A stretch of DNA of 13,900 bases from Pseudomonadota bacterium (lineage in GTDB: Bacteria > Pseudomonadota > Alphaproteobacteria > Rhodospirillales > 2-02-FULL-58-16). Position 1 is the first letter of the stretch, and each line of letters starts with the position of its first letter. Under the pieces are notes generated by a model that ran no database searches, was not told the DNA's origin, and worked only from the letters and a program-made list of their open reading frames with translations. Below, one piece after another: positions 6,881 through 13,804 of the stretch. The translations under genes and the position numbers were made by a program. Location: contig JACZWD010000022.1 in NCBI GenBank assembly GCA_022572335.1, positions 4,724 through 18,623 of the forward strand. Reading direction: 5' to 3'.

Positions 6881-7747
6881 ATGGGGATCAGGACCATACT
6901 CGTTCCGCTGGACGGCTCCGAGGCGTCGAAACCGGCCCTGGAGACGGCGTTCATGGTCGGCCGCGATCTCGCCGCCAACGTCAAGGTTCTTCACATGCGC
7001 GCCGACCCGAAGGACGCCGTGCCCCTGCTCGGCGAAGGCATGTCGGGAACCATGATCGAGGAAATGATCGAACTGGCCGAGACCGAGGCCGCCAAGCGGG
7101 CCGCCAAGGCACGCGCCATGTTCGACGGCTTGTGCTCCGAGCACGGCATCGCCGTGGTCGATACACCCGACCCGGCGGAAAAGGTGTCGGCGAGCTGGAC
7201 CGAGGACACGGGCCGCGAGGACGAGGCCACGGCGTGGCGGGGACGGCTCGTCGACCTGATCGTCGTCGGCCGGCCGACGTCGCAAGCGGAGGGAAGCTCG
7301 GTCATGACCCTGAACGCGGCCCTCTTCGAAACCGGCCGCCCGGTGCTGGTGGCGCCCCCCAGCGCCCCCCGCGTGCTCGGCCGCAAGGTGGCCATATCGT
7401 GGAACGGCAGCGCCCAGGCCGCGCGCGCGGTGTCCGCCGCCCTGCCGTTGATCACCCGCGCCGACGGCGTGGTCATCCTGACCGTCGAGAGCGACCGCAC
7501 CTCGGCCTCGGCCGCCCCGGAGCTGGCGGCTTACCTTGCCTGGTATGGGGTGAAAGTGGAGACGAAAACCTTTGCCGCCACCGACCGCGCGGTGGGGGCG
7601 GAGCTGCTCAAGGAGTGCGCCGACGCCGGCGCCGACCTGCTGGTCATGGGGGCCTATACCCACAGCCGCATGCGCCGGTTGATCCTCGGCGGCGTCACCC
7701 GGCACGTCCTGGCGCAGGCGACGGCCCCCCTGTTCATGGCCCACTGA
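6881..7747 (+). CDS. Universal stress protein with two tandem UspA domains
   Basis: A 288-residue cytoplasmic protein made of two Usp folds. The first begins ILVPLDGSEAS (6-16) and ends at the strand VLVAPPS. The second begins with KVAISWNGS and ends with GAYTHSRMRRLILGGVTRHVL (257-277). The last segment is the site that binds ATP in many family members (G-x2-G-x9-G-S/T). Here the second glycine is Thr260 (GAYT instead of GAYG), while Gly270, Gly271 and Thr273 are kept, so nucleotide binding is possible but not assured. The frame is open 69 bases upstream, but the ATG at 6881 has a strong Shine-Dalgarno and starts the first beta strand. Family members respond to starvation, redox or respiratory stress; the specific trigger here is unknown. 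The last 14 bp overlap the end of the convergent SRAP gene. Confidence 0.93.
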   Translation: MGIRTILVPLDGSEASKPALETAFMVGRDLAANVKVLHMRADPKDAVPLLGEGMSGTMIEEMIELAETEAAKRAAKARAMFDGLCSEHGIAVVDTPDPAEKVSASWTEDTGREDEATAWRGRLVDLIVVGRPTSQAEGSSVMTLNAALFETGRPVLVAPPSAPRVLGRKVAISWNGSAQAARAVSAALPLITRADGVVILTVESDRTSASAAPELAAYLAWYGVKVETKTFAATDRAVGAELLKECADAGADLLVMGAYTHSRMRRLILGGVTRHVLAQATAPLFMAH

Positions 7748-8333
7748 CGGGGCCGAAAAGGTCCGGCTCGCGCCGGGGCAGGGGTTCCTCGTCGGCCGCC
7801 AACGGTCCCCCCGCATAGGGAACGAGCAGCCCGCTGACGGCGGTGAAGGGAAGGCCCAGGTCCAGCCACGGCGCCTCCGCCCCGGCATCGAGGATCACCG
7901 GCATGCGGTCGTGGATGTGGGCGATGGCCGGGGCCGGGGCGCAGGTGATGATGGTGAAGTGGTCGCCGTCGGTGAGCCCGGCGAAGGCCATCAGTCCGCC
8001 GTCCGCGGGCGCGATGCGCATCTTGCGTTTGTGCCGGCCTTCGCCGCGCCACTCGAAATACGCGGTCGCCGGAACCAGACACCGGTTGCCGAGCAGGGGA
8101 CGGAAGGTCTTTTTGCGGGCCAGGGTCTCGGCGCGGGCGTTGATCAGCGGCTTGCCGTTCCAGGTTGCCGGCAGCCCCCAGACCAGGAGGTGCGCCCGCC
8201 CAGCGCCGGCGATCACCAGGGCGCGGTTCGTCGGGCGCAACTCGGGCGCCTGGGGAACCGGCGGCGGGTCGCAGAGCGCGAAGCGTCGCGCCAGGTCCCG
8301 CGGGCTCGCGTCGATCTCGTAGCGGGAGCACAT
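7734..8333 (-). CDS. SOS-response-associated peptidase (SRAP), YedK/HMCES family
   Basis: A 199-residue SRAP protein that forms a covalent, protective crosslink with abasic sites in single-stranded DNA. The key residues are all visible: Cys2 (exposed after removal of Met1, in the MCSRY start), Asn65 and Arg67 in INARAET, Glu94 in YFEW, and His141 in HDRMPVIL. The requirement for Cys at position 2 fixes the start at 8333 beyond doubt. The length is slightly under that of the E. coli protein (222). The C-terminus overlaps the universal stress protein gene by 14 bp, tail to tail. Its promoter sits almost on top of the start codon, so the message should have a very short leader. I see no LexA-type box nearby, so SOS control is not supported by the sequence. 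Confidence 0.95.
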   Translation of the reverse strand: MCSRYEIDASPRDLARRFALCDPPPVPQAPELRPTNRALVIAGAGRAHLLVWGLPATWNGKPLINARAETLARKKTFRPLLGNRCLVPATAYFEWRGEGRHKRKMRIAPADGGLMAFAGLTDGDHFTIITCAPAPAIAHIHDRMPVILDAGAEAPWLDLGLPFTAVSGLLVPYAGGPLAADEEPLPRREPDLFGPVSGP

Positions 8334-8344
8334 GGGCCTATACT

Positions 8345-8374
8345 ATTGTAACCCTGTCCGACGGCGGGCAACAA
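8345..8374 (-). promoter_or_regulatory. Promoter of the SRAP gene, near-leaderless
   Basis: On the minus strand, TTGTTG (8369-8374) and TACAAT (8345-8350) are 18 bases apart, a good sigma-70-like pair. Transcription would start near 8338, only about five bases before the ATG at 8333. That leaves no room for a Shine-Dalgarno, so the transcript would be translated as a nearly leaderless message. The rest of the 129-bp divergent gap to the SDR gene shows nothing further. Confidence 0.45.
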
Positions 8375-8462
8375 AAGAGCGCGCCATCGCCACGTGCGCC
8401 GCGTGCATCGCGTGCGGCAAACCCACTGCCCTTCTCCGTGGCAACCTGCTAACGTTCCGGGC

Positions 8463-9215
8463 ATGGAAGGGGACGGGACGGACGACAGGAAGACGGTCAT
8501 CGTCACCGGGGCCAGCCGCGGCATCGGCCACACCACGGCGATGTGCTTCCTGGACCGGGGCTGGAGCGTCATCACGTGCTCGCGCGAGGACACCCCGGCC
8601 GAGTGCAAGCGCGATCCCAACTGGACCCTGCACATTCCCACCGACCTGGGGGACTCAGAAAGCCTCGCCAACTTTATCGGCAAGGCCAACGAAACCCTCG
8701 GCGAACGGCCCCTGCACGCGCTCGTCAACAACGCCGGCATGTCGCCCAAGACCCCGTACAAGGAGCGGCTGGGGTGCCTGAACGGGGACCTGGACGCCTG
8801 GCGGGAGGTCTTCGAGATCAACTTCTTCGCCACCCTGAAGCTTTCGCGGGGCTTCGCCTCGGCCCTGCACAGGGGCAAGGGGGCGATCGTCAACGTCACC
8901 TCCATCGCCGGGCACGCCATCCATCCCTTTGCCGGGTCGGCCTATTCCATCTCCAAGGCGGCGTTGTCGGCCCTGACCCGGGAACTGGCCAACGAGTTCG
9001 CGGCCCTGGACGTGCGGGTCAACGCCGTCGCCCCGGGGGAGATCGAAACCGACATGGTCCAGCCCGAGTACGAGGTGCTGATCCCGCGCATCCCGCTCGC
9101 CCGCCTGGGCACGCCGGCGGACGTGGCGAGCACGATCTATTATCTGTGCTCGGACGACGCGGGCTACGTCACGGGCACGGAAATCTGGGTGACCGGCGGC
9201 CAGCACCTGTTTTAG
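8463..9215 (+). CDS. Short-chain dehydrogenase/reductase (SDR), classical type
   Basis: A 250-residue NAD(P)(H)-dependent oxidoreductase with a single Rossmann domain. TGASRGIG (15-22) binds the cofactor, NNAG (about 91-94) stabilises the central sheet, and Tyr161-x3-Lys165 (YSISK) with Ser147 in NVTSIAG forms the catalytic triad. VAPGEIETDM and the C-terminal VTGTEIWVTGGQHLF are the usual end of FabG-like members. Arg19 after the glycine motif hints at NADP(H) but does not prove it. The substrate cannot be read from sequence; it is not obviously the fabG of fatty acid synthesis, as no acyl carrier genes adjoin. The ATG at 8463 lacks a strong Shine-Dalgarno. An open frame reaches back to an ATG at 8394, but the extra residues look non-coding and would lie in the SRAP promoter gap. 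Confidence 0.92.
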   Translation: MEGDGTDDRKTVIVTGASRGIGHTTAMCFLDRGWSVITCSREDTPAECKRDPNWTLHIPTDLGDSESLANFIGKANETLGERPLHALVNNAGMSPKTPYKERLGCLNGDLDAWREVFEINFFATLKLSRGFASALHRGKGAIVNVTSIAGHAIHPFAGSAYSISKAALSALTRELANEFAALDVRVNAVAPGEIETDMVQPEYEVLIPRIPLARLGTPADVASTIYYLCSDDAGYVTGTEIWVTGGQHLF

Positions 9216-9228
9216 GGCGCTCTAGCGG

Positions 9229-9268
9229 CTGGCCAGGACTCCGGTTCGACCCGGGAATCCTCTTCCAG
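9229..9268 (+). terminator. Imperfect hairpin after the SDR gene, possible terminator
   Basis: Nested arms CTGG/CCAG, AGGA/TCCT and TCC/GGA close on the seven-base loop TTCGACC, starting 13 bases after the stop codon. No T-run follows directly; a GGGGGG stretch and then an A-rich tract come next. It could stop transcription or protect the 3' end. Its inner part also happens to resemble the T-arm and CCA end of a tRNA. Confidence 0.35.
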
Positions 9269-9431
9269 GGGGGCCGAATCAAAAAATAATTCATAAATAC
9301 GTGTTTAATGGGAGACGGCAGGATTCCATACCAGCGGGCACCGCGCGGGATTTCCCGGATCGGGTCGAAGGGCACCCCGGGGGTGGCCGCCGGGTCTTTA
9401 GCATTTTGCTAGATTTTGTGATGGTTCACCG

Positions 9432-9461
9432 TTTACCGGCAAGATATGCGTCGTGTATGAT
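9432..9461 (+). promoter_or_regulatory. Candidate promoter of the giant repeat-protein gene
   Basis: TTTACC (9432-9437) and TATGAT (9456-9461) are 18 bases apart; the -10 box is close to consensus, the -35 box is moderate. Transcription would start near 9468, about 41 bases before the ATG. Upstream in the same 293-bp gap are an A/T-rich tract (9277-9308), which includes AATCAAAAAATAA resembling an IHF-type site with one mismatch, and a small inverted repeat TAGC-ATTTT-GCTA (9399-9411). No gene is supported in this gap. Confidence 0.45.
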
Positions 9462-9483
9462 CGCCCGACCCCCCATCGGGCGG
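9461..9483 (+). promoter_or_regulatory. Hairpin/inverted repeat at the predicted transcription start of the giant gene
   Basis: CGCCCGA (9462-9468) and TCGGGCG (9476-9482) are perfect inverted arms around the seven bases CCCCCCA. A T:G pair at 9461/9483 can extend the stem. It directly abuts the -10 box, so it may be an operator for a dimeric regulator or a leader hairpin in the message. The Shine-Dalgarno-like GGTAGG lies 25 bases further on, outside the stem. Confidence 0.4.
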
Positions 9484-9508
9484 CGGTTGACGATCCGGTA
9501 GGTTGCCC

Positions 9509-12500
9509 ATGGCCGACAGGCACCCCAGGACGGCGGACAAGCCCCCCATCCAGGTCGCGTACGACGCGGATGCGGAACGCACCGGCGCGCCGCCCTCGCC
9601 CGGGGAAGGCGGTCCCGGCGGCGCGCCCGGGGCACCCACCTTTATGGCCGGCGGGGAACCGGCGGTCGCGGAAGGGGCGCGTGACGCGGACGGCGTGCAC
9701 GGGCAGGCCCGGCACGGTGCCGATGAGGCGCCGTCGGACCTGGGCCAGGGCATCGGCTTCGAGGAGTGGACGCCGCCCTTCTATTTGAGGTATCGGCTTC
9801 CCACCATCGGCGGCGTGGTTCTCAGCGCCGCCTGGCTGGCGGCCTCCATCACCTACCTCGCCCAGCAGATCGGTTGGCGCGACCTGTTTCTCCTTCTGCC
9901 CCACGAAGTGGGCGGCATGGCGGCGGGGCTGCTGACGCCGCTGGCGCTTCTGTGGATGGTCATCGCCTTTTTCGAGCGCGGCCGGAGGCTCCGTCACGAC
10001 ACCGCGGCGCTCAGCCGGAATCTTCGCCGGCTGGCCTATCCGTCCGCCGGCGCCCAGACGCGGGTGAACGAGATCACCGATACGCTGCGCCGCCAGGCCC
10101 GGGCGCTGACCCAGGCTTCGGAAGAGGCGGCGGCGCGGGCGGAGGCCGTCAACCGGTTGGTCCGGGAGCGGACCCAGGAGCTGTCGCAGGTGTCCGAGGA
10201 CGCGGATCTGCGGGCCCAGGCCATTGCCGAGGTCCTGCGCCGGCAGACCGAGGACCTGCGCGCCACCGCCGAGACGGCCGCGGCGCGGGCGCGCGAGGTG
10301 GGGGAGACCCTGAACCGGCATTCGAGCGCGTTGGTGGTGTCGTCCGATCGCGCCTCGGCCCGGGCCGAGAGCCTTAGCCAGACCCTGCGCCGGCGCAGCG
10401 AGGAACTGGCCCAGACCGCGCAAGAGGCGGCGGCGTGGACCACGGAATCCGCCCAGGCCTTCGAAAAGCACACCGAGGAGCTGGGCCGCACCGCGAACCA
10501 GTCGGTGGCGCGCATGGACGAGGCCGGAGAGGCGCTGCACGGGCGGCTGCAGGGGCTTTTCGGGGCCCTGGACGCGGCCGATGCGCGGGTCCGCACCGGC
10601 GCCGAAATCCTGCACGGCCATGCCCAGGACCTGTCGCGGCGGTCGGACCGGGTGGCGACCCAGACGGAAATGTTGAGCCAAGCCCTGCACCGGCAGACCG
10701 GCGAACTCGCCGACGTCGGTGAACGGGTGGCAAGCCAGACCTCCGACATCGGTGAACACCTGGATCGGCAGTCGCGGCTGCTGAGCGAGACGTCCGACCG
10801 GGTATCGGAGCGGGTCAAGGGGATCGGCGAGGCGCTTCAGGACCAGGCGCGGGAACTTGTATCCACCGCCGAGAACGTCTCGGTGCGCGTCCAGGCCAGC
10901 TGCGACGCCTTCCGCCAGCAGGCCGTCGAACTCGGCGACATTAGCGAACGCGCCGAGGCCCGGACCAAGGCCATCGGCGAGTCCGTGCGCCGGACGTCCG
11001 AGGACCTTTCGGTGCTTTCGGACAAGGTGCTGGGCCAGGTGGAAGACGTGGGCGAGGCATTGAAAAGACGGTCCTCGGACCTGGCCGAGACCTCCGACCA
11101 GGCCCTTGCCCGGGTCGGCGAAATGGGCGAAGCGCTGCGTGGCCGGGCCAATGAGATGGCCAAGACCGCGAACCAGAGCCTTTTGAGTATCGGCGCCGTT
11201 GGCGAGGGTTTGCGCCAGCGCGCCCAGGATCTGGCCATCGCCGCGGAAAAAGCGGGCACCCACGTCGGCGCCATCAGCGACGCCCTGCACAGGAGTTCCG
11301 ATGGCGTGGCCGCCGCCTCGGCGAAGGGTGTCGCCGGCGTCACCGCGGCGACGGGGGCGCTGCGCCAGGGCGCACGCGAGGTCGACGCGGCGGCGGAACG
11401 GACCGGCGAGCTTGTCGACGTCGTGCGCCGGCAGTTACGCGACGTCACCGATGCCTCGCAAGCCGCGGCAACGCGGATCGAGGCCCTGGGCGAAGTGGTG
11501 GAGGACCGTTCCCGGACACTGACCGCGTCTTCGGCCCGCGCCTCCGAGCAGATGGACACCGCGGCGAAGACGCTGGAGGGGCAGGCCGAGGCATTGGCCG
11601 AAGTCTCGGCCCGGTCGGCGACGCTGATGGCCGATGCCGGAGAGATGCTGCGGCGGCACAGCGACGACCTGCGCGCGTCCTCGGACCGGGCCGAAGGGCG
11701 CCTCCAGGGGGTCGGCGAGGAGGTGCAACGGCGCGAGAAGGAACTGGTGGCGATCTCGGACGAGGCGGCGGCCAAGGTGGAGGCCGTGGCCGAGATCCTG
11801 CGGCGGAACTCGGACGACCTGTCCACCGTGGCCGGCCGGGTGGTGAACGACGCCGGGCGGGCGGGCGATGCCCTGTTCGAGCGCTCCCGCGAGGTGGCGG
11901 CGGCCTCGGACCGGGCGGCGAAGCTGATTTCCCTGGTCACGGACGCCATGCACCGCCAGGCCGACGACCTGACGGCGGTCTCCGAACACGCCGTGCAGCG
12001 CGTCGACGCGATGGGCGGAACCCTGGAAGAGCGCTCGCGGGAACTGGGCCGGCTGGCCGACGACACCGCCGGCCGGCTGGCCGAGGCCGGAGAGACGTTG
12101 CGCGCCCAGACGGCGGACGTGGGCACGGCTTCCGATCAGGCGGCCGGCCAGATGCAGGAGGTGACCCGGTCCCTGAAAGACGGGACCCTGGCGCTCGGCG
12201 ATGCCTCCGAGGCGGCCGCATCGCGCATCAAGGCGGTCGGGGAAATCATGCGCGAACAGGTGCACGACGCCACCTCCGCCTCGGACCGTGCGGCGTCCCG
12301 GCTGGAGGGGATCGCCGGTTCCCTGCATGAGCACACCAGCGATCTTGACGCCGCCCTGGAACGGGCCGGAGAGCGGCTCCACGATGTGGGAGGGGTGTTG
12401 CGCCGGCGCTCCCAGGATCTGCATGCCGCCTACGAGGAGGCGTCGACCCATTTGAAGGCGTTCGGCGATACGCTCCATCGCGAGGCGGCCGGGTTGTCCG

Positions 12501-13759
12501 AGGCGTCCGGCGAGGCCGCCAACCAATTGGGCAAGGTGAGCGAAGGCCTGCACGAGCGCTCTCACGAGGTATCGATGGCGGTGGACCGTGCGCCCACCCT
12601 GGTGACCCTGATGACGGATGCGCTGCAGCGCCAAGCCGGGGACCTGACGGCCAGTTCCGAGCGGGCGACGGAACAGGTAAGTTCCATCGGCGACGCCCTG
12701 AAGGCGCGCGCCGACGAACTGGACGACGTCTCCCGGCACACCCTGGCCAACCTGAGGCGGGTGGAGCAGGGCCTGGGCGCACGTTCCCAGGAGTTGGCCA
12801 ACGCCTCGCGGGCGGGCGCCGAGAACGTGGAAAGTGCCGCCGAATCCCTGGGCTACCGGTCCCGGGAACTGACCGCCGCCGCGGAGACCGCGACCGCCGA
12901 CCTGGAGCGGGTCGGCGGCTCGCTGGCGCGGCGTTCCGAGGAAGCGATGGCGGCAACCGAGCGCAACGCCGCCATGCTGCGCCAGGTCGCCGGTCTGCTG
13001 CGGCGCCACGGCGAGGAGGCGGCGGCCAAGACCGCACAGATCACGGCCAACATGGACGGTACCCAAGAGTCCGCGCTCCGGCAGGTGGAGGGGCTGGCGG
13101 CAACCTACAAAAAGGCGGAAATCGGCATGGAGATGCTGGGCGAGACCCTGGCCCGGCAGACCCGGAAGGTGGCGCGCGTCACCAGGCAGGCCGTGACCGA
13201 CGCCGGCGTCTCGGACGAGGCCCTGCGCGAACGCGCCCAAGGGCTGAGCGCCACGGCGGACAAGGTGGCCGAGCAGGCGCGTGCCGTGAGCAAGACCATG
13301 GGCCGCCAGACCACGGACATGCGGGCGGCCGTGCGCGAGGCCGTCGAGGTCACGGACTCCCTCAAGGAACAGACGGAAAAGGTGGGGATCGAAGGTTTCC
13401 TGCGCCGGGCGACCTTCATCTCGGAGCGCCTGCAGTCCCTCGCCGTGGACATGAACCGGCTGTTGGAAACCACCGTCACCGAAGACGACTGGCGCCGCTT
13501 CAACAAGGGCGAAAAGGGCATTTTCGTGCGCAAGATGCTGGGATTCCGGGAGAAGGCCAAGCTTGAGGCCATCAAGCGGAAGTACCAGGACGACGACGAG
13601 TTCAGGCGGTACGTCACCCGCTACCTGTCCCAGTTCGAAACCCTGCTCAAGGAAGCCGCGAAACGCGACCACGACGGGATACTGAACGCCACCTTCATGT
13701 CCTCGGACATGGGCAAGGTCTACATGATCCTGGCCCGCGCCCTGGGGCGGGATATCTGA
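9509..13759 (+). CDS. Giant membrane-anchored coiled-coil protein of 25-residue repeats
   Basis: A 1416-residue protein. Residues 1-90 are rich in Pro, Gly, Ala and acidic residues and look disordered. Residues about 98-118 and 133-155 are two membrane segments joined by a short loop, followed by a basic stretch (ERGRRLRH) that should stay in the cytoplasm. Residues 168-1288 are about 45 consecutive helical units, all 25 residues except one of 21. Residues 1289-1416 form a separate C-terminal domain. There is a single cysteine in the whole protein (Cys465). The ATG at 9509 is preceded by GGTAGG; an in-frame TTG two codons earlier (9503) is a less likely start. No enzyme motif or P-loop is visible, so although such coiled coils are sometimes labelled ATPase or SMC-like, that is not supported. 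The layout of two N-terminal membrane segments plus a very long coiled coil matches the pole marker TipN of Caulobacter. A role in polarity, division or envelope spacing is inference only. Confidence 0.93.
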   Translation: MADRHPRTADKPPIQVAYDADAERTGAPPSPGEGGPGGAPGAPTFMAGGEPAVAEGARDADGVHGQARHGADEAPSDLGQGIGFEEWTPPFYLRYRLPTIGGVVLSAAWLAASITYLAQQIGWRDLFLLLPHEVGGMAAGLLTPLALLWMVIAFFERGRRLRHDTAALSRNLRRLAYPSAGAQTRVNEITDTLRRQARALTQASEEAAARAEAVNRLVRERTQELSQVSEDADLRAQAIAEVLRRQTEDLRATAETAAARAREVGETLNRHSSALVVSSDRASARAESLSQTLRRRSEELAQTAQEAAAWTTESAQAFEKHTEELGRTANQSVARMDEAGEALHGRLQGLFGALDAADARVRTGAEILHGHAQDLSRRSDRVATQTEMLSQALHRQTGELADVGERVASQTSDIGEHLDRQSRLLSETSDRVSERVKGIGEALQDQARELVSTAENVSVRVQASCDAFRQQAVELGDISERAEARTKAIGESVRRTSEDLSVLSDKVLGQVEDVGEALKRRSSDLAETSDQALARVGEMGEALRGRANEMAKTANQSLLSIGAVGEGLRQRAQDLAIAAEKAGTHVGAISDALHRSSDGVAAASAKGVAGVTAATGALRQGAREVDAAAERTGELVDVVRRQLRDVTDASQAAATRIEALGEVVEDRSRTLTASSARASEQMDTAAKTLEGQAEALAEVSARSATLMADAGEMLRRHSDDLRASSDRAEGRLQGVGEEVQRREKELVAISDEAAAKVEAVAEILRRNSDDLSTVAGRVVNDAGRAGDALFERSREVAAASDRAAKLISLVTDAMHRQADDLTAVSEHAVQRVDAMGGTLEERSRELGRLADDTAGRLAEAGETLRAQTADVGTASDQAAGQMQEVTRSLKDGTLALGDASEAAASRIKAVGEIMREQVHDATSASDRAASRLEGIAGSLHEHTSDLDAALERAGERLHDVGGVLRRRSQDLHAAYEEASTHLKAFGDTLHREAAGLSEASGEAANQLGKVSEGLHERSHEVSMAVDRAPTLVTLMTDALQRQAGDLTASSERATEQVSSIGDALKARADELDDVSRHTLANLRRVEQGLGARSQELANASRAGAENVESAAESLGYRSRELTAAAETATADLERVGGSLARRSEEAMAATERNAAMLRQVAGLLRRHGEEAAAKTAQITANMDGTQESALRQVEGLAATYKKAEIGMEMLGETLARQTRKVARVTRQAVTDAGVSDEALRERAQGLSATADKVAEQARAVSKTMGRQTTDMRAAVREAVEVTDSLKEQTEKVGIEGFLRRATFISERLQSLAVDMNRLLETTVTEDDWRRFNKGEKGIFVRKMLGFREKAKLEAIKRKYQDDDEFRRYVTRYLSQFETLLKEAAKRDHDGILNATFMSSDMGKVYMILARALGRDI
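9800..9973 (+). other. Membrane hairpin of the giant protein
   Basis: This part encodes residues about 98-155: a first hydrophobic span (IGGVVLSAAWLAASITYLA), a short loop QQIGWRD, a hydrophobic LFLLLPHE section, and a second span (GLLTPLALLWMVIAFF). The basic ERGRRLRH right after it predicts, by the positive-inside rule, that both the N-terminus and the long rod are cytoplasmic, with a small periplasmic turn. Confidence 0.8.
10010..13372 (+). repeat. About 45 tandem 75-bp coding repeats (25-residue helical units)
   Basis: Units start at residue 168 and every 25 residues after it (193, 218, 243 and so on up to 1264), with one phase shift after residue 638. A typical unit starts LRRxSxDL at positions 1-8, continues with S/A-D/E at 12-13 and A at 15, has V or L at 19 and V or I at 22, and ends G-E-A/T at 23-25. 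Hydrophobic or small core positions are 1, 5, 8, 12, 15, 19 and 22, so spacings run 4-3-4-3-4-3-4. This means three heptads plus one extra four-residue step (a stutter) per unit, close to 3.57 residues per turn. The first unit (168-192) is degenerate and has a proline. DNA copies are diverged, so this is an old repeat, not a recent expansion. Confidence 0.93.
13373..13756 (+). other. C-terminal domain of the giant repeat protein
   Basis: The last 128 residues leave the repeat pattern. They are charged and helical, with segments ISERLQSLAVDMNRLLE, WRRFNKGEKGIFVRKM, YQDDDEFRRYVTRYL and FMSSDMGKVYMILARALGR. From memory, a similar ending (a GD/EKGxF segment, then SSDMGKxY) occurs at the end of other alphaproteobacterial membrane coiled-coil proteins. 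It is therefore likely the conserved working or docking end of the molecule, but I cannot name a domain family for it. Confidence 0.6.
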
Positions 13760-13804
13760 CGCCGCGCCTGCGGCATCTCCGACATTCCGGGCGGCATCGC
13801 ACTT

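Noticed and set aside
8394..8462. Upstream ATG start for the SDR gene
   Set aside because: The extra 23 residues (HRVRQTHCPSPW-like) do not fit an SDR N-terminus, which normally starts a few residues before the TGASRGIG strand.
10010..13372. CRISPR array or recent minisatellite as explanation of the 75-bp period
   Set aside because: The DNA units are diverged, have no unique spacers and keep a reading frame; conservation is at the protein level in coiled-coil core positions.
9509..13759. SMC/Rad50-type ATPase or methyl-accepting chemotaxis protein
   Set aside because: There is no Walker A, Walker B or signature motif, no hinge and no conserved MCP signalling hairpin tip; the resemblance is only general coiled-coil composition.
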